From positions 2,046,001-2,110,000 of the forward strand of contig CP049016.1 of the NCBI GenBank assembly GCA_004376055.2: a DNA stretch of 64,000 bases, in the 5' to 3' direction. The translations under genes and the position numbers were made by a program. Below, one piece after another: positions 44,060 to 52,619 of this stretch. Position 1 is the first letter of the stretch, and the number at the start of each line of letters is the position of its first letter. Under the pieces are notes generated by a model. It saw nothing but the letters and a program-made list of their open reading frames with translations, searched no databases and was not told where the DNA came from. The stretch comes from Nitrospirales bacterium LBB_01. Its GTDB lineage: Bacteria > Nitrospirota > Thermodesulfovibrionia > Thermodesulfovibrionales > Magnetobacteriaceae.

Positions 44060-44389
44060 TCACACTGTGTCGTCTACCCTTCTTTTATATTGACTGGTGG
44101 ATGCGGCTTTCTCATCTTCTGAGAAACTTTCTTGTTTAATCGCGCCAGATACGGTTTTGTTTTTAGTTTCAACAATTGCTACAGCACCGCTTGTGTTGAA
44201 ATGCTCACAAAAACTTTTAGCAGCTTCACAATCTATGTCTTTCTTTATGATAACTTTCTCACCAGAGAATAATTTTTTCAAAAACTCATCATCATTTCGC
44301 GTTAAAAGAATTCTCAGAGCAGCTTTAACCTCTTCTAACTCAAAACCATCTTTTATCTGACCATCAAATATGACATTACACATTGGCAT
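44060..44389 (-). CDS. small protein with a repeated-in-proteobacteria F-x-G...LF-x-G domain, function unknown
   Basis: About 109 residues. I chose the ATG at 44387-44389 because GGAGG lies 9 bases before it; an in-frame TTG at 44416 is possible. Residues 5-70 have a pattern seen at the N-terminus of many bacterial proteins: V-I-F-D-G-Q-I, then V-x-x-A-L-R-I-L-L, K-L-F-S-G-E-K-V-I-I-K-K, and H-F-N-T-S-G-A-V-A-I-V. The last 35 residues are polar. It lies between dnaE and accA on the minus strand, with 71 bases to dnaE. I do not know its function. Confidence 0.6.
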   Translation of the reverse strand: MPMCNVIFDGQIKDGFELEEVKAALRILLTRNDDEFLKKLFSGEKVIIKKDIDCEAAKSFCEHFNTSGAVAIVETKNKTVSGAIKQESFSEDEKAASTSQYKRRVDDTV

Positions 44390-44487
44390 TATATCAAGCC
44401 TCCATCTCCGAGTCAATCTCCGTAGAACAATACAACGATTGCATATCTAAAAGCAAGATTTTTTAAGGCATTAAAAATCTATCTGCT

Positions 44488-47400
44488 TCAATTAAGAGAC
44501 ACCGAGCCTCTTTCTAAAATATCCTCTATTTTGTTAATTAACCCTGACTCCACCGACACATTGTACGCTGTCACTATGGTGGTTATCGTCTCACCGCCAT
44601 AGAGTTTTAGATAGACAGGAAGCGGCCCTCTGACCTCTGACAGTGTTTCTTTGAGTTTTACAAACGTAGCAGTGTTACAGTACTTTTGGCGGAGTCGTAT
44701 TTCCATCTGCTTATATGAGTCATCTATAGCGCTCTGAAGCCGCTGAACCTCTGTGGCTATTATCTTGCTGCCCTTTTCGGATACCTCAAGTTTGCCTCTG
44801 ATAACAACCAGGGCATCCTTTTTAAGAAATGAATCTGAGCGTGAAAACGTGTCGGGAAAGACTACAACCTCTACGGCCCCCTCATCGTCCTCCAACTGCA
44901 CAATTGCCATCTGTCCCTTATTGTCTTTCACCTGTTTTTTAGTCAGCACTGACACTATACCTGCTACTTTTACCTCTTCTTTGTCCATAAAACTTTCAAA
45001 GAGGCAGGTTTTTGTGATATTTAGCTGTTTTAATTCCCTTTCGTAGTTTCTAAGAGGATGGCCTGTTATGTAAAATCCAAGCGATTGTTTCTCATTGCTG
45101 AGTTTTTCGTTTTCATCCCACTCAACCTCTATGCCGGTTCCAGTAAACACCGGCATACTGCCAAAAAGAGACGGTGTTGAATGTCCGCTGCTGTTTAATA
45201 AAGCGTCAAGGTTATCAACCGCTCCTTTACGGGTTTTTATCATAGAATCAAAAGCTCCGGCCTTTATCAGACTTTCTATAACTTTTTTATTAACCCGACG
45301 TGAATCCACCCTGCCGATAAAATCCTCTAATGACATAAAGACGCCATTCTCTCTTATCTCTAACACTGACTCTATTGCAGCCGAGCCAACACCCTTTACC
45401 GCCTCAAGTCCAAAACTTATGGCGCTGCCGATTATCTTAAATTTCCTGCCGCTTACGTTTATATCCGGTGGAAGTATCTCTATTGCCATTTCGCGGCATT
45501 CCTTTATAAATTTCACAACTTTTTCGGAACTGTCCTCAGTAGAAAGGTTGGCAGCCATAAACTCTACTGAATAGTGAGCTTTCAGATACGCTGTCAGATA
45601 CGAGATATACGCATATGCGGCTGAGTGGGACTTGTTGAATCCATATTTTGCAAACATAGCCATGAGGTCAAATATCTTAACGGCCATTGCCTCTTTAATA
45701 CCGTTTTTAATTGCTCCGCTTACAAAATCGTCCTTTTGCTTGTCCATCTCGTAGCTTATCTTTTTCCCCATCGCTTTTCTCAAAATATCGGCTTGCCCCA
45801 TGGTAAAACTCGCTAACTTATTGGCTATTCTCATAACCTGCTCCTGATACAGGATAACTCCGTAAGTCTCATCAAGAATATCTTTTAACTCAGGCAAATC
45901 GTACTGAACCGGTATAAGCCCCTTTTTGCGTTTTATGAAGTCATCAATCATACCACTGCCTATGGGCCCCGGTCTATAGAGAGCCACAAGTGCTATTAAA
46001 TCTTCAAACCTGTTTGGAGCCATTTTGATTAAAATATCTTTCATGCCTGCGCTTTCCAGTTGAAACACCCCTGTGCTTGTGCCCTGACCAAGAAGCCGAT
46101 AAGTTTGTTCATCGTCAAATGAAATCCCCTTTAAGTCCAGCTCCACGCCCTTCTCTTTCAGATACTCCTGAGTTTGTTTTATCACGGTAAGTGTCTTTAG
46201 CCCCAAAAAGTCAAACTTAAGCAGCCCCATCTTTTCAATTGAGCCCATATCAAACTGCGTGATAATGTTGTCTTCATTTGTCGGCTTATAGAGTGGAGTG
46301 TAATCGGTAAGCGGAGTGGGAGAGATGACAACTCCTGCGGCATGAGTGGAGGCGTGTCGGCATAGTCCTTCAAGCCTCATCGCAATGTCTATAAGATTTT
46401 TGATTTCCTCGGATTTTTCATAAGCGTTTTTTAACTCAGGCTCTGCCTGCATCGCCTCTTTTATGGTTATATTAAGAGTAAGCGGAATTAATTTTGCGAT
46501 TCTATCAACCTCAGCGTATGGCATTGCAAGTGCGCGTCCCACGTCTCTTATGGCAGCCTTTGCAGCCATTGTCCCAAAGGTTATAATTTGAGCGACGTGA
46601 TCTTTGCCGTACCGTTGTGCCGTATAAGCTATAACCTCACCTCGCCTGTCCTTACAGAAGTCAACATCAATATCAGGCATACTTATTCGCTCGGGATTAA
46701 GAAAGCGCTCAAACAATAGATTGTACTTAAGCGGGTCTATGTCAGTTATATCCAGGCAATAGGCAACAAGCGACCCAGCAGCCGACCCTCTGCCAGGGCC
46801 CACCGGTATTCCCTGAGTCCGTGCATAATTTATAAAATCCCACACTATTAAAAAGTACGATGCAAACCCCATCTTTTTAATCACCTTTAGTTCGGTTTCA
46901 AACCTATCCACATATTGAGTATCGGGAGTTGGGCTGACCTTGACTGCCAATCCGGCACGTGCCAGCTTTTCAAGGTAGTCCTCGGGCGTCTGATTGTCTT
47001 TGAGGTTATATCTTGGGAGACGGATGTCATAGAGTTTAAATGTAAGGTTACATTTTTCGGCAACTTCTCTTGTGTTAGTCACAGCCTCCGGAATGTATGA
47101 AAAAGCGGCTGCCATCTCCTGTGGCGACTTAAAATAGAGACCGTCGGTTTTAAACTTAAGCCTGTCATCATCATAGATAGTCTTACCGGTTTGAATACAG
47201 AGCAGGATTTCATGAGCCTTAGCATCATCCCGCATCAGGTAATGGCAGTCATTTGTTGCAACGAGTTTTATGTGGGTATCGTAGGAAAGCTCAATTAACT
47301 GTTTATTAAGAGCCTCCTGTTCGGGAAGCCCATTGCTTTGAATTTCAATATAAAAGTCGGGGCCAAATATGTGTTTAAAAAACAGTGCGGCCTCTCTTGC

Positions 47401-47859
47401 CTTGTCAGTCTGTCCTTGCTGTAGTAAATATGGCACCTCACCTTTCATACATGCGGTGAGCGCTATAAGACCGCCGCTATACTGCGCAAGGAGGTCTTTA
47501 TCAATTCTCGGTTTATAGTAAAACCCCTCCGTGTATGCTTTTGTGACAAGAGAGACGAGGTTTTTATACCCATCCATGTTTTTGGCAAGCAGTATCAGAT
47601 GATGATATGAGCCTTTGGTTTTTTCAAGCCGGCTGCCGTTAGAAATATAAACCTCAGAGCCTATAATAGGTTTAATGCCTGCATCGGAGACTTTCTTATA
47701 AAAATCCATAGCGCCAAAGAGATTTCCGTGGTCGGTGATGGCAAGCGCTGCAAGCTTGTACGCCACAGCTTTTTCAACCAGCTCATCTATGCGTATTGCC
47801 CCGTCCAGTAAGCTGTATTGCGTGTGCAGATGTAGCGGAACGTAATTAGCGTGGTGCAT
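44488..47859 (-). CDS. dnaE: DNA polymerase III alpha subunit
   Basis: The 1123-residue replicative polymerase starts with a PHP domain (P-L-H-L-H-T-Q-Y-S-L-L-D-G). Its catalytic Asp residues are in P-D-I-D-V-D-F-C. Then come the fingers motif (Y-Q-E-Q-V-M-R-I), G-Y-G-F-N-K-S-H-S-A-A-Y, a tandem helix-hairpin-helix region and an OB fold (V-A-G-I-V-S-V-L). Length is normal for DnaE1. No frameshift is visible. It is followed on the same strand by a small gene and accA. Confidence 0.97.
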   Translation of the reverse strand: MHHANYVPLHLHTQYSLLDGAIRIDELVEKAVAYKLAALAITDHGNLFGAMDFYKKVSDAGIKPIIGSEVYISNGSRLEKTKGSYHHLILLAKNMDGYKNLVSLVTKAYTEGFYYKPRIDKDLLAQYSGGLIALTACMKGEVPYLLQQGQTDKAREAALFFKHIFGPDFYIEIQSNGLPEQEALNKQLIELSYDTHIKLVATNDCHYLMRDDAKAHEILLCIQTGKTIYDDDRLKFKTDGLYFKSPQEMAAAFSYIPEAVTNTREVAEKCNLTFKLYDIRLPRYNLKDNQTPEDYLEKLARAGLAVKVSPTPDTQYVDRFETELKVIKKMGFASYFLIVWDFINYARTQGIPVGPGRGSAAGSLVAYCLDITDIDPLKYNLLFERFLNPERISMPDIDVDFCKDRRGEVIAYTAQRYGKDHVAQIITFGTMAAKAAIRDVGRALAMPYAEVDRIAKLIPLTLNITIKEAMQAEPELKNAYEKSEEIKNLIDIAMRLEGLCRHASTHAAGVVISPTPLTDYTPLYKPTNEDNIITQFDMGSIEKMGLLKFDFLGLKTLTVIKQTQEYLKEKGVELDLKGISFDDEQTYRLLGQGTSTGVFQLESAGMKDILIKMAPNRFEDLIALVALYRPGPIGSGMIDDFIKRKKGLIPVQYDLPELKDILDETYGVILYQEQVMRIANKLASFTMGQADILRKAMGKKISYEMDKQKDDFVSGAIKNGIKEAMAVKIFDLMAMFAKYGFNKSHSAAYAYISYLTAYLKAHYSVEFMAANLSTEDSSEKVVKFIKECREMAIEILPPDINVSGRKFKIIGSAISFGLEAVKGVGSAAIESVLEIRENGVFMSLEDFIGRVDSRRVNKKVIESLIKAGAFDSMIKTRKGAVDNLDALLNSSGHSTPSLFGSMPVFTGTGIEVEWDENEKLSNEKQSLGFYITGHPLRNYERELKQLNITKTCLFESFMDKEEVKVAGIVSVLTKKQVKDNKGQMAIVQLEDDEGAVEVVVFPDTFSRSDSFLKKDALVVIRGKLEVSEKGSKIIATEVQRLQSAIDDSYKQMEIRLRQKYCNTATFVKLKETLSEVRGPLPVYLKLYGGETITTIVTAYNVSVESGLINKIEDILERGSVSLN

Positions 47860-47885
47860 GGAAAGTATGATACCTCTTTTATAGG

Positions 47886-48530
47886 TCAGGTGTCAAATGG
47901 ACGATTATTTGTAATAATCAGTTTATATAAACGATCCACATCATCTCTATCTTTCATATGAAAATGTAAAGAATCTATAAACTGTACATATTTCCCGGTT
48001 TTTAATGAAATTTTCTCCGCAACATATTTCTGTATAGCAATAAACTCATTGAAATTCATCAATAGTTTCCCATAACAATCCGATGTTCGCATATGTACGT
48101 GCAAGTGTAAGGATTCATTTATAATTTTAAACCACAAAATCTGAAGACAAGGTGCAATTTTAGAATTGTGATCAGTCTCATTATTCCATACTGCTACCTG
48201 AGCGCGTGGGCAATCAGGCCATACTGTAAGTATATCAATAATCGTTTTAACGTAATTTTGCTTTACAAAAAGTCTTTCTCTGTATAGTTTAGTCCACTCA
48301 TGCTCAATTTCTCCCTCTCCATAGACAATGTAAGTATTAATTCTATCAATAGCTTCTCTACTCATCGGAAAAAACGAAGAATAATTATTAGAGTAAATAT
48401 TGTCTATCTCAATAGCAGCACACTCGTTTTTATAAAAGTTGTTGAATTCTAATTCACTCCCATTTTCATATAAAAGTAAAAAAGATTTTTCCCAGGCTGA
48501 GGCCGCATCTTTTGTCTTTATACAAAGCAT
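47886..48530 (-). CDS. short thymidylate synthase-family protein
   Basis: A 214-residue protein whose second half matches the ThyA fold. The phosphate-binding Arg is in C-P-R-A-Q-V-A-V-W-N. The catalytic Cys is C128 in A-P-C-L-Q-I-L-W-F, followed by R148-T-S-D151, N161 in M-N-F-N-E-F and H189 in S-L-H-F-H. The N-terminal 80 residues are unlike normal ThyA, and the length is 50 short of bacterial ThyA. It may be a dCMP/dUMP-modifying relative. It is encoded 4 bases after the membrane protein at 48535-49221, in AT-rich DNA that is unlike the neighbouring dnaE. Confidence 0.72.
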   Translation of the reverse strand: MLCIKTKDAASAWEKSFLLLYENGSELEFNNFYKNECAAIEIDNIYSNNYSSFFPMSREAIDRINTYIVYGEGEIEHEWTKLYRERLFVKQNYVKTIIDILTVWPDCPRAQVAVWNNETDHNSKIAPCLQILWFKIINESLHLHVHMRTSDCYGKLLMNFNEFIAIQKYVAEKISLKTGKYVQFIDSLHFHMKDRDDVDRLYKLIITNNRPFDT

Positions 48531-48534
48531 TTCA

Positions 48535-49221
48535 CTACTTCAGAGAATCTTTATCATATGGTTTACCAAGAGCCCAAATAGAATTAATCTCATGATTGAA
48601 TAGATTGAACCACTCACCACTATTGCGATTAAGTACAAATTTTGGTTTTTTACTGCCGCCGTATATTCTAAAAGTATATCTCTCTATATACAGTTTACAA
48701 TCTAAATCATTTAGATTAACAATCAGTGAACTATATTCGAGTAAATAATCTATTAATTTTATTTCTATTTTCACATCTGTGGTATTGAATTCATCAACTA
48801 ACTTATTAAGTGTCTTTAAGCTTGAAATAGCCCTCAACCTCTCTTGTTTACTATCTACACCATTAGGAAATCTCATCGCAGCCATATCAAATGCATGACC
48901 TTCGGGATCTACTATCAAAATTTTTAAATGCCCCCCTGTTTCAAGCATCTTTCTATATTGAGAGTAATATTCATTCAGGTTTGAACTAAGATGTATTCCA
49001 GTTTGAATAATTTCTTTAGCATTAATTATATCTGTTGAATATGAGTCAAGAAATATATCTTCTATTTTAGTCTTACCAGTTTTACTCAACAGTGCATAAA
49101 TAGAATCTAATTTTCTTCTATTTGTGAGCAAAACAATCGTAACAAAAAACAAGACTGTAAGATTTAATGGAACAATATCCGTATCAATTTTAATCTTAAA
49201 TATACTTATTATTACATTCAT
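48535..49221 (-). CDS. membrane-anchored protein with PLD-like C-terminal domain, 5' end frameshifted
   Basis: The annotated ATG gives 228 residues with a membrane helix at about 17-36 and a soluble domain with L-K-I-L-I-V-D-P near residue 98. That domain resembles degenerate PLD-type folds and lacks an HKD motif. Upstream in the same frame, 33 more codons (to 49320) encode L-S-H-I-L-E-D-I-K-N-G and a further helix. They end at TGA 49321-49323 without a start. One base less in the T4 run at 49318-49321 would join them to ATG codons at 49324 and 49333. So the real gene probably starts near 49333 and is frameshifted here. Function unknown. Confidence 0.6.
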   Translation of the reverse strand: MNVIISIFKIKIDTDIVPLNLTVLFFVTIVLLTNRRKLDSIYALLSKTGKTKIEDIFLDSYSTDIINAKEIIQTGIHLSSNLNEYYSQYRKMLETGGHLKILIVDPEGHAFDMAAMRFPNGVDSKQERLRAISSLKTLNKLVDEFNTTDVKIEIKLIDYLLEYSSLIVNLNDLDCKLYIERYTFRIYGGSKKPKFVLNRNSGEWFNLFNHEINSIWALGKPYDKDSLK

Positions 49222-49563
49222 AACTGCAAGTATTAATGCTACACAAATAGTTATATAAAGATCTATATTTGACCCATTTTTTATATCTTCTAATATATGA
49301 CTTAATACACCGACATCTTTTCATATCTTTCATGCAACTTTAATATTTCCTTATTCTAAATTAATCCAATTTTATTTCACACTGTGCTACAACTGAACAA
49401 CTTCGAATTTCCTCTGATTGTTCCGGTATTCTTTTCATATGTTCCAACGACAAACAACCTAAGTATTTGTCATTATAACTTATCAAGGACCCTTAAAAAA
49501 ATACTTAATTAGAGCTATACTGAAACTAAACTGAAAAATACTTTCTGAAACAATTGTGCACAT

Positions 49564-49592
49564 ATTCAAACATAATTCATGTATTATGTCAA
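49564..49592 (-). promoter_or_regulatory. candidate promoter for the membrane protein/ThyA-like pair
   Basis: On the minus strand TTGACA (49587-49592) is followed after 17 bases by TTGAAT (49564-49569). The -35 is perfect and the -10 matches 4 of 6. It lies about 230 bases before the likely start of the gene pair. Confidence 0.4.
49571..49588. promoter_or_regulatory. operator-like palindrome in the promoter spacer
   Basis: CATAATTCATGTATTATG is an 18-base near-perfect palindrome (all but one symmetric pair match). It sits between the -35 and -10 of the minus-strand promoter candidate, where a repressor would block transcription. The binding protein is unknown. Confidence 0.38.
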
Positions 49593-49688
49593 CAATAATT
49601 CCTTTTATTGTTTAACCAAAGTAAAAATATCAGCAATGAGTAAACTAAAACAATTATTGTGGATTCCACAGAACGGACATGCCAACAC

Positions 49689-49718
49689 TTGATAAAACAT
49701 GAGAAGATACCATATAAT
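49689..49718 (+). promoter_or_regulatory. sigma70-type promoter for vapBC
   Basis: TTGATA (49689-49694) is followed after 18 bases by a perfect TATAAT (49713-49718), some 27 bases before the vapB ATG. Confidence 0.62.
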
Positions 49719-49744
49719 TAAAATATAAAAAAGAGGTGACTATT

Positions 49745-49987
49745 ATGTGTGCAACATTAAACATATCTGATGATCTCATCAAGACCGTGCAAAAGCTCTC
49801 AGGAGAAAAATCAAAGACAAAAGCAATCACAGTCGCCATGGAGGAGTATGTAAGACACAGGAAGATAAAAGACCTTCTTGCGCTTAAAGGTAAAGTTTCG
49901 TTGGCATTTGACTGGGAAGCACAAGAGGAGAGAGAAATGAAGACTCAAAAAGAAAGAGAGAAACTCCTTGAAAACAGAGGAAGGTAA
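49745..49987 (+). CDS. vapB: VapB-type antitoxin
   Basis: An 80-residue protein with an N-terminal ribbon-helix-helix-like segment (L-N-I-S-D-D-L-I-K-T-V) and K-T-K-A-I-T-V-A-M-E-E-Y-V, the pattern of VapB antitoxins of the DUF2191 kind. The C-terminal half is charged and probably disordered until it binds the toxin. I chose ATG 49745 because AGAGGTG lies 6 bases before it. The end overlaps the toxin gene by 20 bases, as is usual for such pairs. VapB would repress its own promoter. Confidence 0.85.
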   Translation: MCATLNISDDLIKTVQKLSGEKSKTKAITVAMEEYVRHRKIKDLLALKGKVSLAFDWEAQEEREMKTQKEREKLLENRGR

Positions 49988-50354
49988 TGTCCTGATTGAT
50001 ACAAGCGCATGGGTTGAATTTTTCAGGGGAACTTCAAAAACGGCGGTTGCCGTTGCTAATCTTATCGAAGCCGGGAAAGCATTACTTTGCGGCGTTGTTC
50101 GTTATGAACTCATGCAAGGGGCAAAGTCTGCCGTGGAGTCATCGCATCTCTCCGGTGTATTATCGGCTCTCCCATATATAGAGATGACCTCCGATTTATG
50201 GACAAAGGCTGGAAATATATCAGCCATGCTTAGGATTAAGGGGATTACTTTGCCAATGTCCGATATTCTAATAGCTGCAATTGCATTAGAACATAACATA
50301 GAAGTGCTCACTTTGGATACCCATTTTGCAAGCATCGGGACTCAGACGGTATGA
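49968..50354 (+). CDS. vapC: VapC-type PIN-domain toxin ribonuclease
   Basis: A 128-residue PIN-domain protein: L-I-D-T-S-A-W-V-E (Asp11), Y-E-L-M-Q-G (acidic Glu), M-S-D-I-L-I-A-A-I-A and L-D-T-H-F, giving the four acidic residues of the Mg-dependent RNase site. VapC toxins cut tRNA or rRNA and are held in check by VapB. The start is not certain: TTG 49968 gives the full frame, while GAGGAAGG at 49975-49982 points to a start near 49990, where only CTG or ATT is available. Confidence 0.87.
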   Translation: MKTEEGNVLIDTSAWVEFFRGTSKTAVAVANLIEAGKALLCGVVRYELMQGAKSAVESSHLSGVLSALPYIEMTSDLWTKAGNISAMLRIKGITLPMSDILIAAIALEHNIEVLTLDTHFASIGTQTV

Positions 50355-50368
50355 TAATCTTTAAACCC

Positions 50369-51163
50369 CTACAGTTTCCCCAGAAGCATATAAACACCAT
50401 AGCCGGAAAGCTCATACAGACACTCGTATGTATAGGTAGCGCCCTGAGCTATCGGTACCATGTCTTTAAAAAAGAAACTGAAACGTCTCTTGTTAACAGA
50501 GAAAGTGTCGGGATTTAATCCCTGTTTTTTAAACATTGCAAGCGCTCTTCTCATGTGGCTTTGAGATGTGACAAGCAGGATTTTTTTTAATTTTTTGTCC
50601 TCTGCAATTTTCATCATCTTCTGAGCTTCATCAACAGTCCGTTTGACCTCTCCATACAACTCAAAATCACGTCCATCAAGTGCCTGAGCAAGGTACCTCT
50701 TCGACATTATAGAACCCTCGCTGGCTGTGCCATTAGAATTAGTTACCACCCAGTCGCCCAAAAAGAGTTTTTTGGCGTGTCCGGTTCTAACAAAATATAT
50801 GCCGGCAAGGATGCGGTCGGTCTGCAAAGTTGTCCGGACGTAGTTTAGCGGTATATATAAATTTTCGCCAGCCATACCTATCTGCTCTCTGGTATGCCAT
50901 TCTAAATTTATAGCGCCTGATAAAACCACAACTGCATCGTATTCCGTCTTTGGATTATAAGTATCCGGTACAGCCCAAAATCTTAGAAACAAAGACGAAG
51001 CAACAGGCGACAATACGAGATAGAAGGCTAAAGCAAGAATGCCTGCAAAAACCCTTCTGTGTTTTCTCGTAAGGGTAAGGAAAACTAATCCGGCAGCCAA
51101 ATATATAAGCGGATTAATCAGAACTAACGCAATGTTGCGCAAAATGTCGCCAAAGCCATACAC
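50369..51163 (-). CDS. YdcF/ElyC-like DUF218 membrane protein
   Basis: A 264-residue protein with two N-terminal membrane helices (about 10-30 and 37-58) and a DUF218 domain: Y-D-A-V-V-V-L-S-G, then L-F-L-G-D-W, D-E-A-Q-K-M and L-V-T-S-Q-S-H-M-R-R-A. The two-helix form is like ElyC, an envelope-biogenesis factor in E. coli. Catalysis has not been settled for this family. The gene converges on vapC with 14 bases between the stops and is probably not part of the cluster that begins downstream. Confidence 0.85.
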   Translation of the reverse strand: MYGFGDILRNIALVLINPLIYLAAGLVFLTLTRKHRRVFAGILALAFYLVLSPVASSLFLRFWAVPDTYNPKTEYDAVVVLSGAINLEWHTREQIGMAGENLYIPLNYVRTTLQTDRILAGIYFVRTGHAKKLFLGDWVVTNSNGTASEGSIMSKRYLAQALDGRDFELYGEVKRTVDEAQKMMKIAEDKKLKKILLVTSQSHMRRALAMFKKQGLNPDTFSVNKRRFSFFFKDMVPIAQGATYTYECLYELSGYGVYMLLGKL

Positions 51164-51328
51164 TATGTATATGGTAACATAAATATAACTATTTTGTTAT
51201 AAAAAAAGTTTTACAACAGGTCTTCCTAAAAAATCATCTAACTAATTGATTCATTACAAATAAATTAAGATACCAACTTTTCTATATTTCTTTCTGCGTA
51301 AAAATATACAGAATGAGTAAAAAAATAC

Positions 51329-51358
51329 TTGACACACCTAACTGATGTCGTGTACCTT
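51329..51358 (+). promoter_or_regulatory. promoter candidate for the hydroxymalonyl/PKS cluster
   Basis: TTGACA (51329-51334) is followed after 18 bases by TACCTT (51353-51358), about 45 bases before the first cluster gene. The -35 is perfect and the -10 matches 3 of 6. The 239-base gap contains no gene and is otherwise AT-rich without clear structure. Confidence 0.35.
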
Positions 51359-51402
51359 AAAGCGGTGGCAGGGTTATTTATGGCTTCTGATGCCATGTAG
51401 TT

Positions 51403-52299
51403 ATGCGGGAAAATGTACTAAAGTTGACCAACACAGTGAATATTGATACAGTGGGTGTTATCGGTGCCGGAGTGATGGGTGTCGGTGTAGCCCAAAATGC
51501 CGCCCAGAGTGGGAAAAAGGTTGTTTTAATTGACCTTGACCCTGTGATACTGGAAAAAGCCATAGATAAAATTAGACGTGACCTGCGTTTTCAAAGCATG
51601 TTTAAACCTGCCTATGCTACTGTTTTAGATTCCGCAACGGTTTTAAATAACATTACACCATCCTCAGATTATAATCTTCTGAGCAGTACCGATTACATAA
51701 TAGAAAATGTCACCGAGAAATGGGATATAAAGAAGGAAGTCTATCAGAAAATAGATACTCTGGCAAAAGATAACTGTATTTTTGCAGCCAACACATCGGC
51801 TATTCCCATAACCCGTATTGCCTCCCTTACAAAGAGGCCTGAAAAGGTTATCGGTATTCATTTTATGAACCCAGTGCCGCTTAAGTCTGCGGTTGAGGTA
51901 ATAATGGGCTACCACACTACGGAGGAGACTCTTAATACTACAAAAGACCTCCTGTCCTCTATGGGCAAGGAAAGCATTGTGGTTAATGACTCGCCGGGTT
52001 TTGTCTCAAACCGAGTGCTTATGCTTACCATAAATGAGGCCATATATCTGGTCTATGAAAATGTGGCAAAGCCGGAGGATGTGGATAGGATATTTAAGAC
52101 CTGCTTTGGACACCAGATGGGCCCCCTTGAGACGGCAGATTTAATCGGGCTGGACACTATCCTTTACTCCATTGACGTTCTATATGAGAGCTTTAACGAC
52201 AGCAAGTTTAGACCATGCCCGTTACTTAAAAAAATGGTCGATGCCGGTCTCTACGGCATGAAAAACGGCAAAGGGTTCTACACCTATGACGACTTTTAG
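51403..52299 (+). CDS. FkbK-like 3-hydroxyacyl-CoA dehydrogenase family protein
   Basis: A 298-residue NAD-dependent dehydrogenase with the Rossmann motif V-I-G-A-G-V-M-G-V-G near residue 21, the catalytic His in V-I-G-I-H-F-M-N-P and the C-terminal helical dimer domain with G-P-L-E-T-A-D-L-I-G. By itself it reads as 3-hydroxybutyryl-CoA dehydrogenase. Its neighbours (carrier protein, acyl-CoA dehydrogenase, FkbH-like protein) make it the FkbK member of a hydroxy- or methoxymalonyl-ACP pathway, where it oxidises the glyceryl-ACP hydroxyl. It is the first gene of the set. Confidence 0.9.
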   Translation: MRENVLKLTNTVNIDTVGVIGAGVMGVGVAQNAAQSGKKVVLIDLDPVILEKAIDKIRRDLRFQSMFKPAYATVLDSATVLNNITPSSDYNLLSSTDYIIENVTEKWDIKKEVYQKIDTLAKDNCIFAANTSAIPITRIASLTKRPEKVIGIHFMNPVPLKSAVEVIMGYHTTEETLNTTKDLLSSMGKESIVVNDSPGFVSNRVLMLTINEAIYLVYENVAKPEDVDRIFKTCFGHQMGPLETADLIGLDTILYSIDVLYESFNDSKFRPCPLLKKMVDAGLYGMKNGKGFYTYDDF

Positions 52300-52346
52300 C
52301 GTTATCACTGCATTTAAAATAAACAAACGAGGTAGCGGATATCTGA

Positions 52347-52592
52347 ATGACTCCTGAAGAGATAAAAACAAAAGTCAGAGCCTTCCTTTTAAAATATATT
52401 AAAAAGCCTGATATTAAAGACGATGAAGACTATTTTGCATCTAAACTAATTAATTCCCTCTTTGCCATGCAGCTTGTTATGTTTGTCGAAAAGGAGTTCA
52501 AAATAAAAGTTGAAGACAAAGACCTTGAAATTAAGAATTTTAATTCGATAGACTCAGTTTCAGGCCTTATAACAAGAAAACTTACTTCTTAA
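52347..52592 (+). CDS. FkbJ-like freestanding acyl carrier protein
   Basis: An 81-residue acyl carrier protein. The phosphopantetheine Ser is in L-I-N-S-L-F-A-M-Q-L-V (N-S-L in place of the usual D-S-L), a form I associate with FkbJ-type carriers of glyceryl and hydroxymalonyl units. Helix 4 ends in S-G-L-I. It sits 47 bases after the FkbK-like gene and 27 before the FkbI-like gene. It should carry the three-carbon unit from loading by the FkbH-like protein to delivery to the AT of the megasynthase. Confidence 0.87.
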   Translation: MTPEEIKTKVRAFLLKYIKKPDIKDDEDYFASKLINSLFAMQLVMFVEKEFKIKVEDKDLEIKNFNSIDSVSGLITRKLTS

Positions 52593-52619
52593 AAAGACAA
52601 TTAAACCTCAGAGGTAAAC

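Larger units (their letters stand above)
49334..49735. other. AT-rich intergenic stretch
   Basis: About 400 bases between the frameshifted membrane-protein gene and vapBC. I find no gene longer than 20 codons and no RNA gene. It holds a minus-strand promoter candidate with an overlapping palindrome and the plus-strand vapBC promoter; the rest shows no clear structure. Confidence 0.5.

Noticed and set aside
48535-49221. Active phospholipase D in the AT-rich island
   Set aside because: The C-terminal domain resembles the fold but has no HKD motif.
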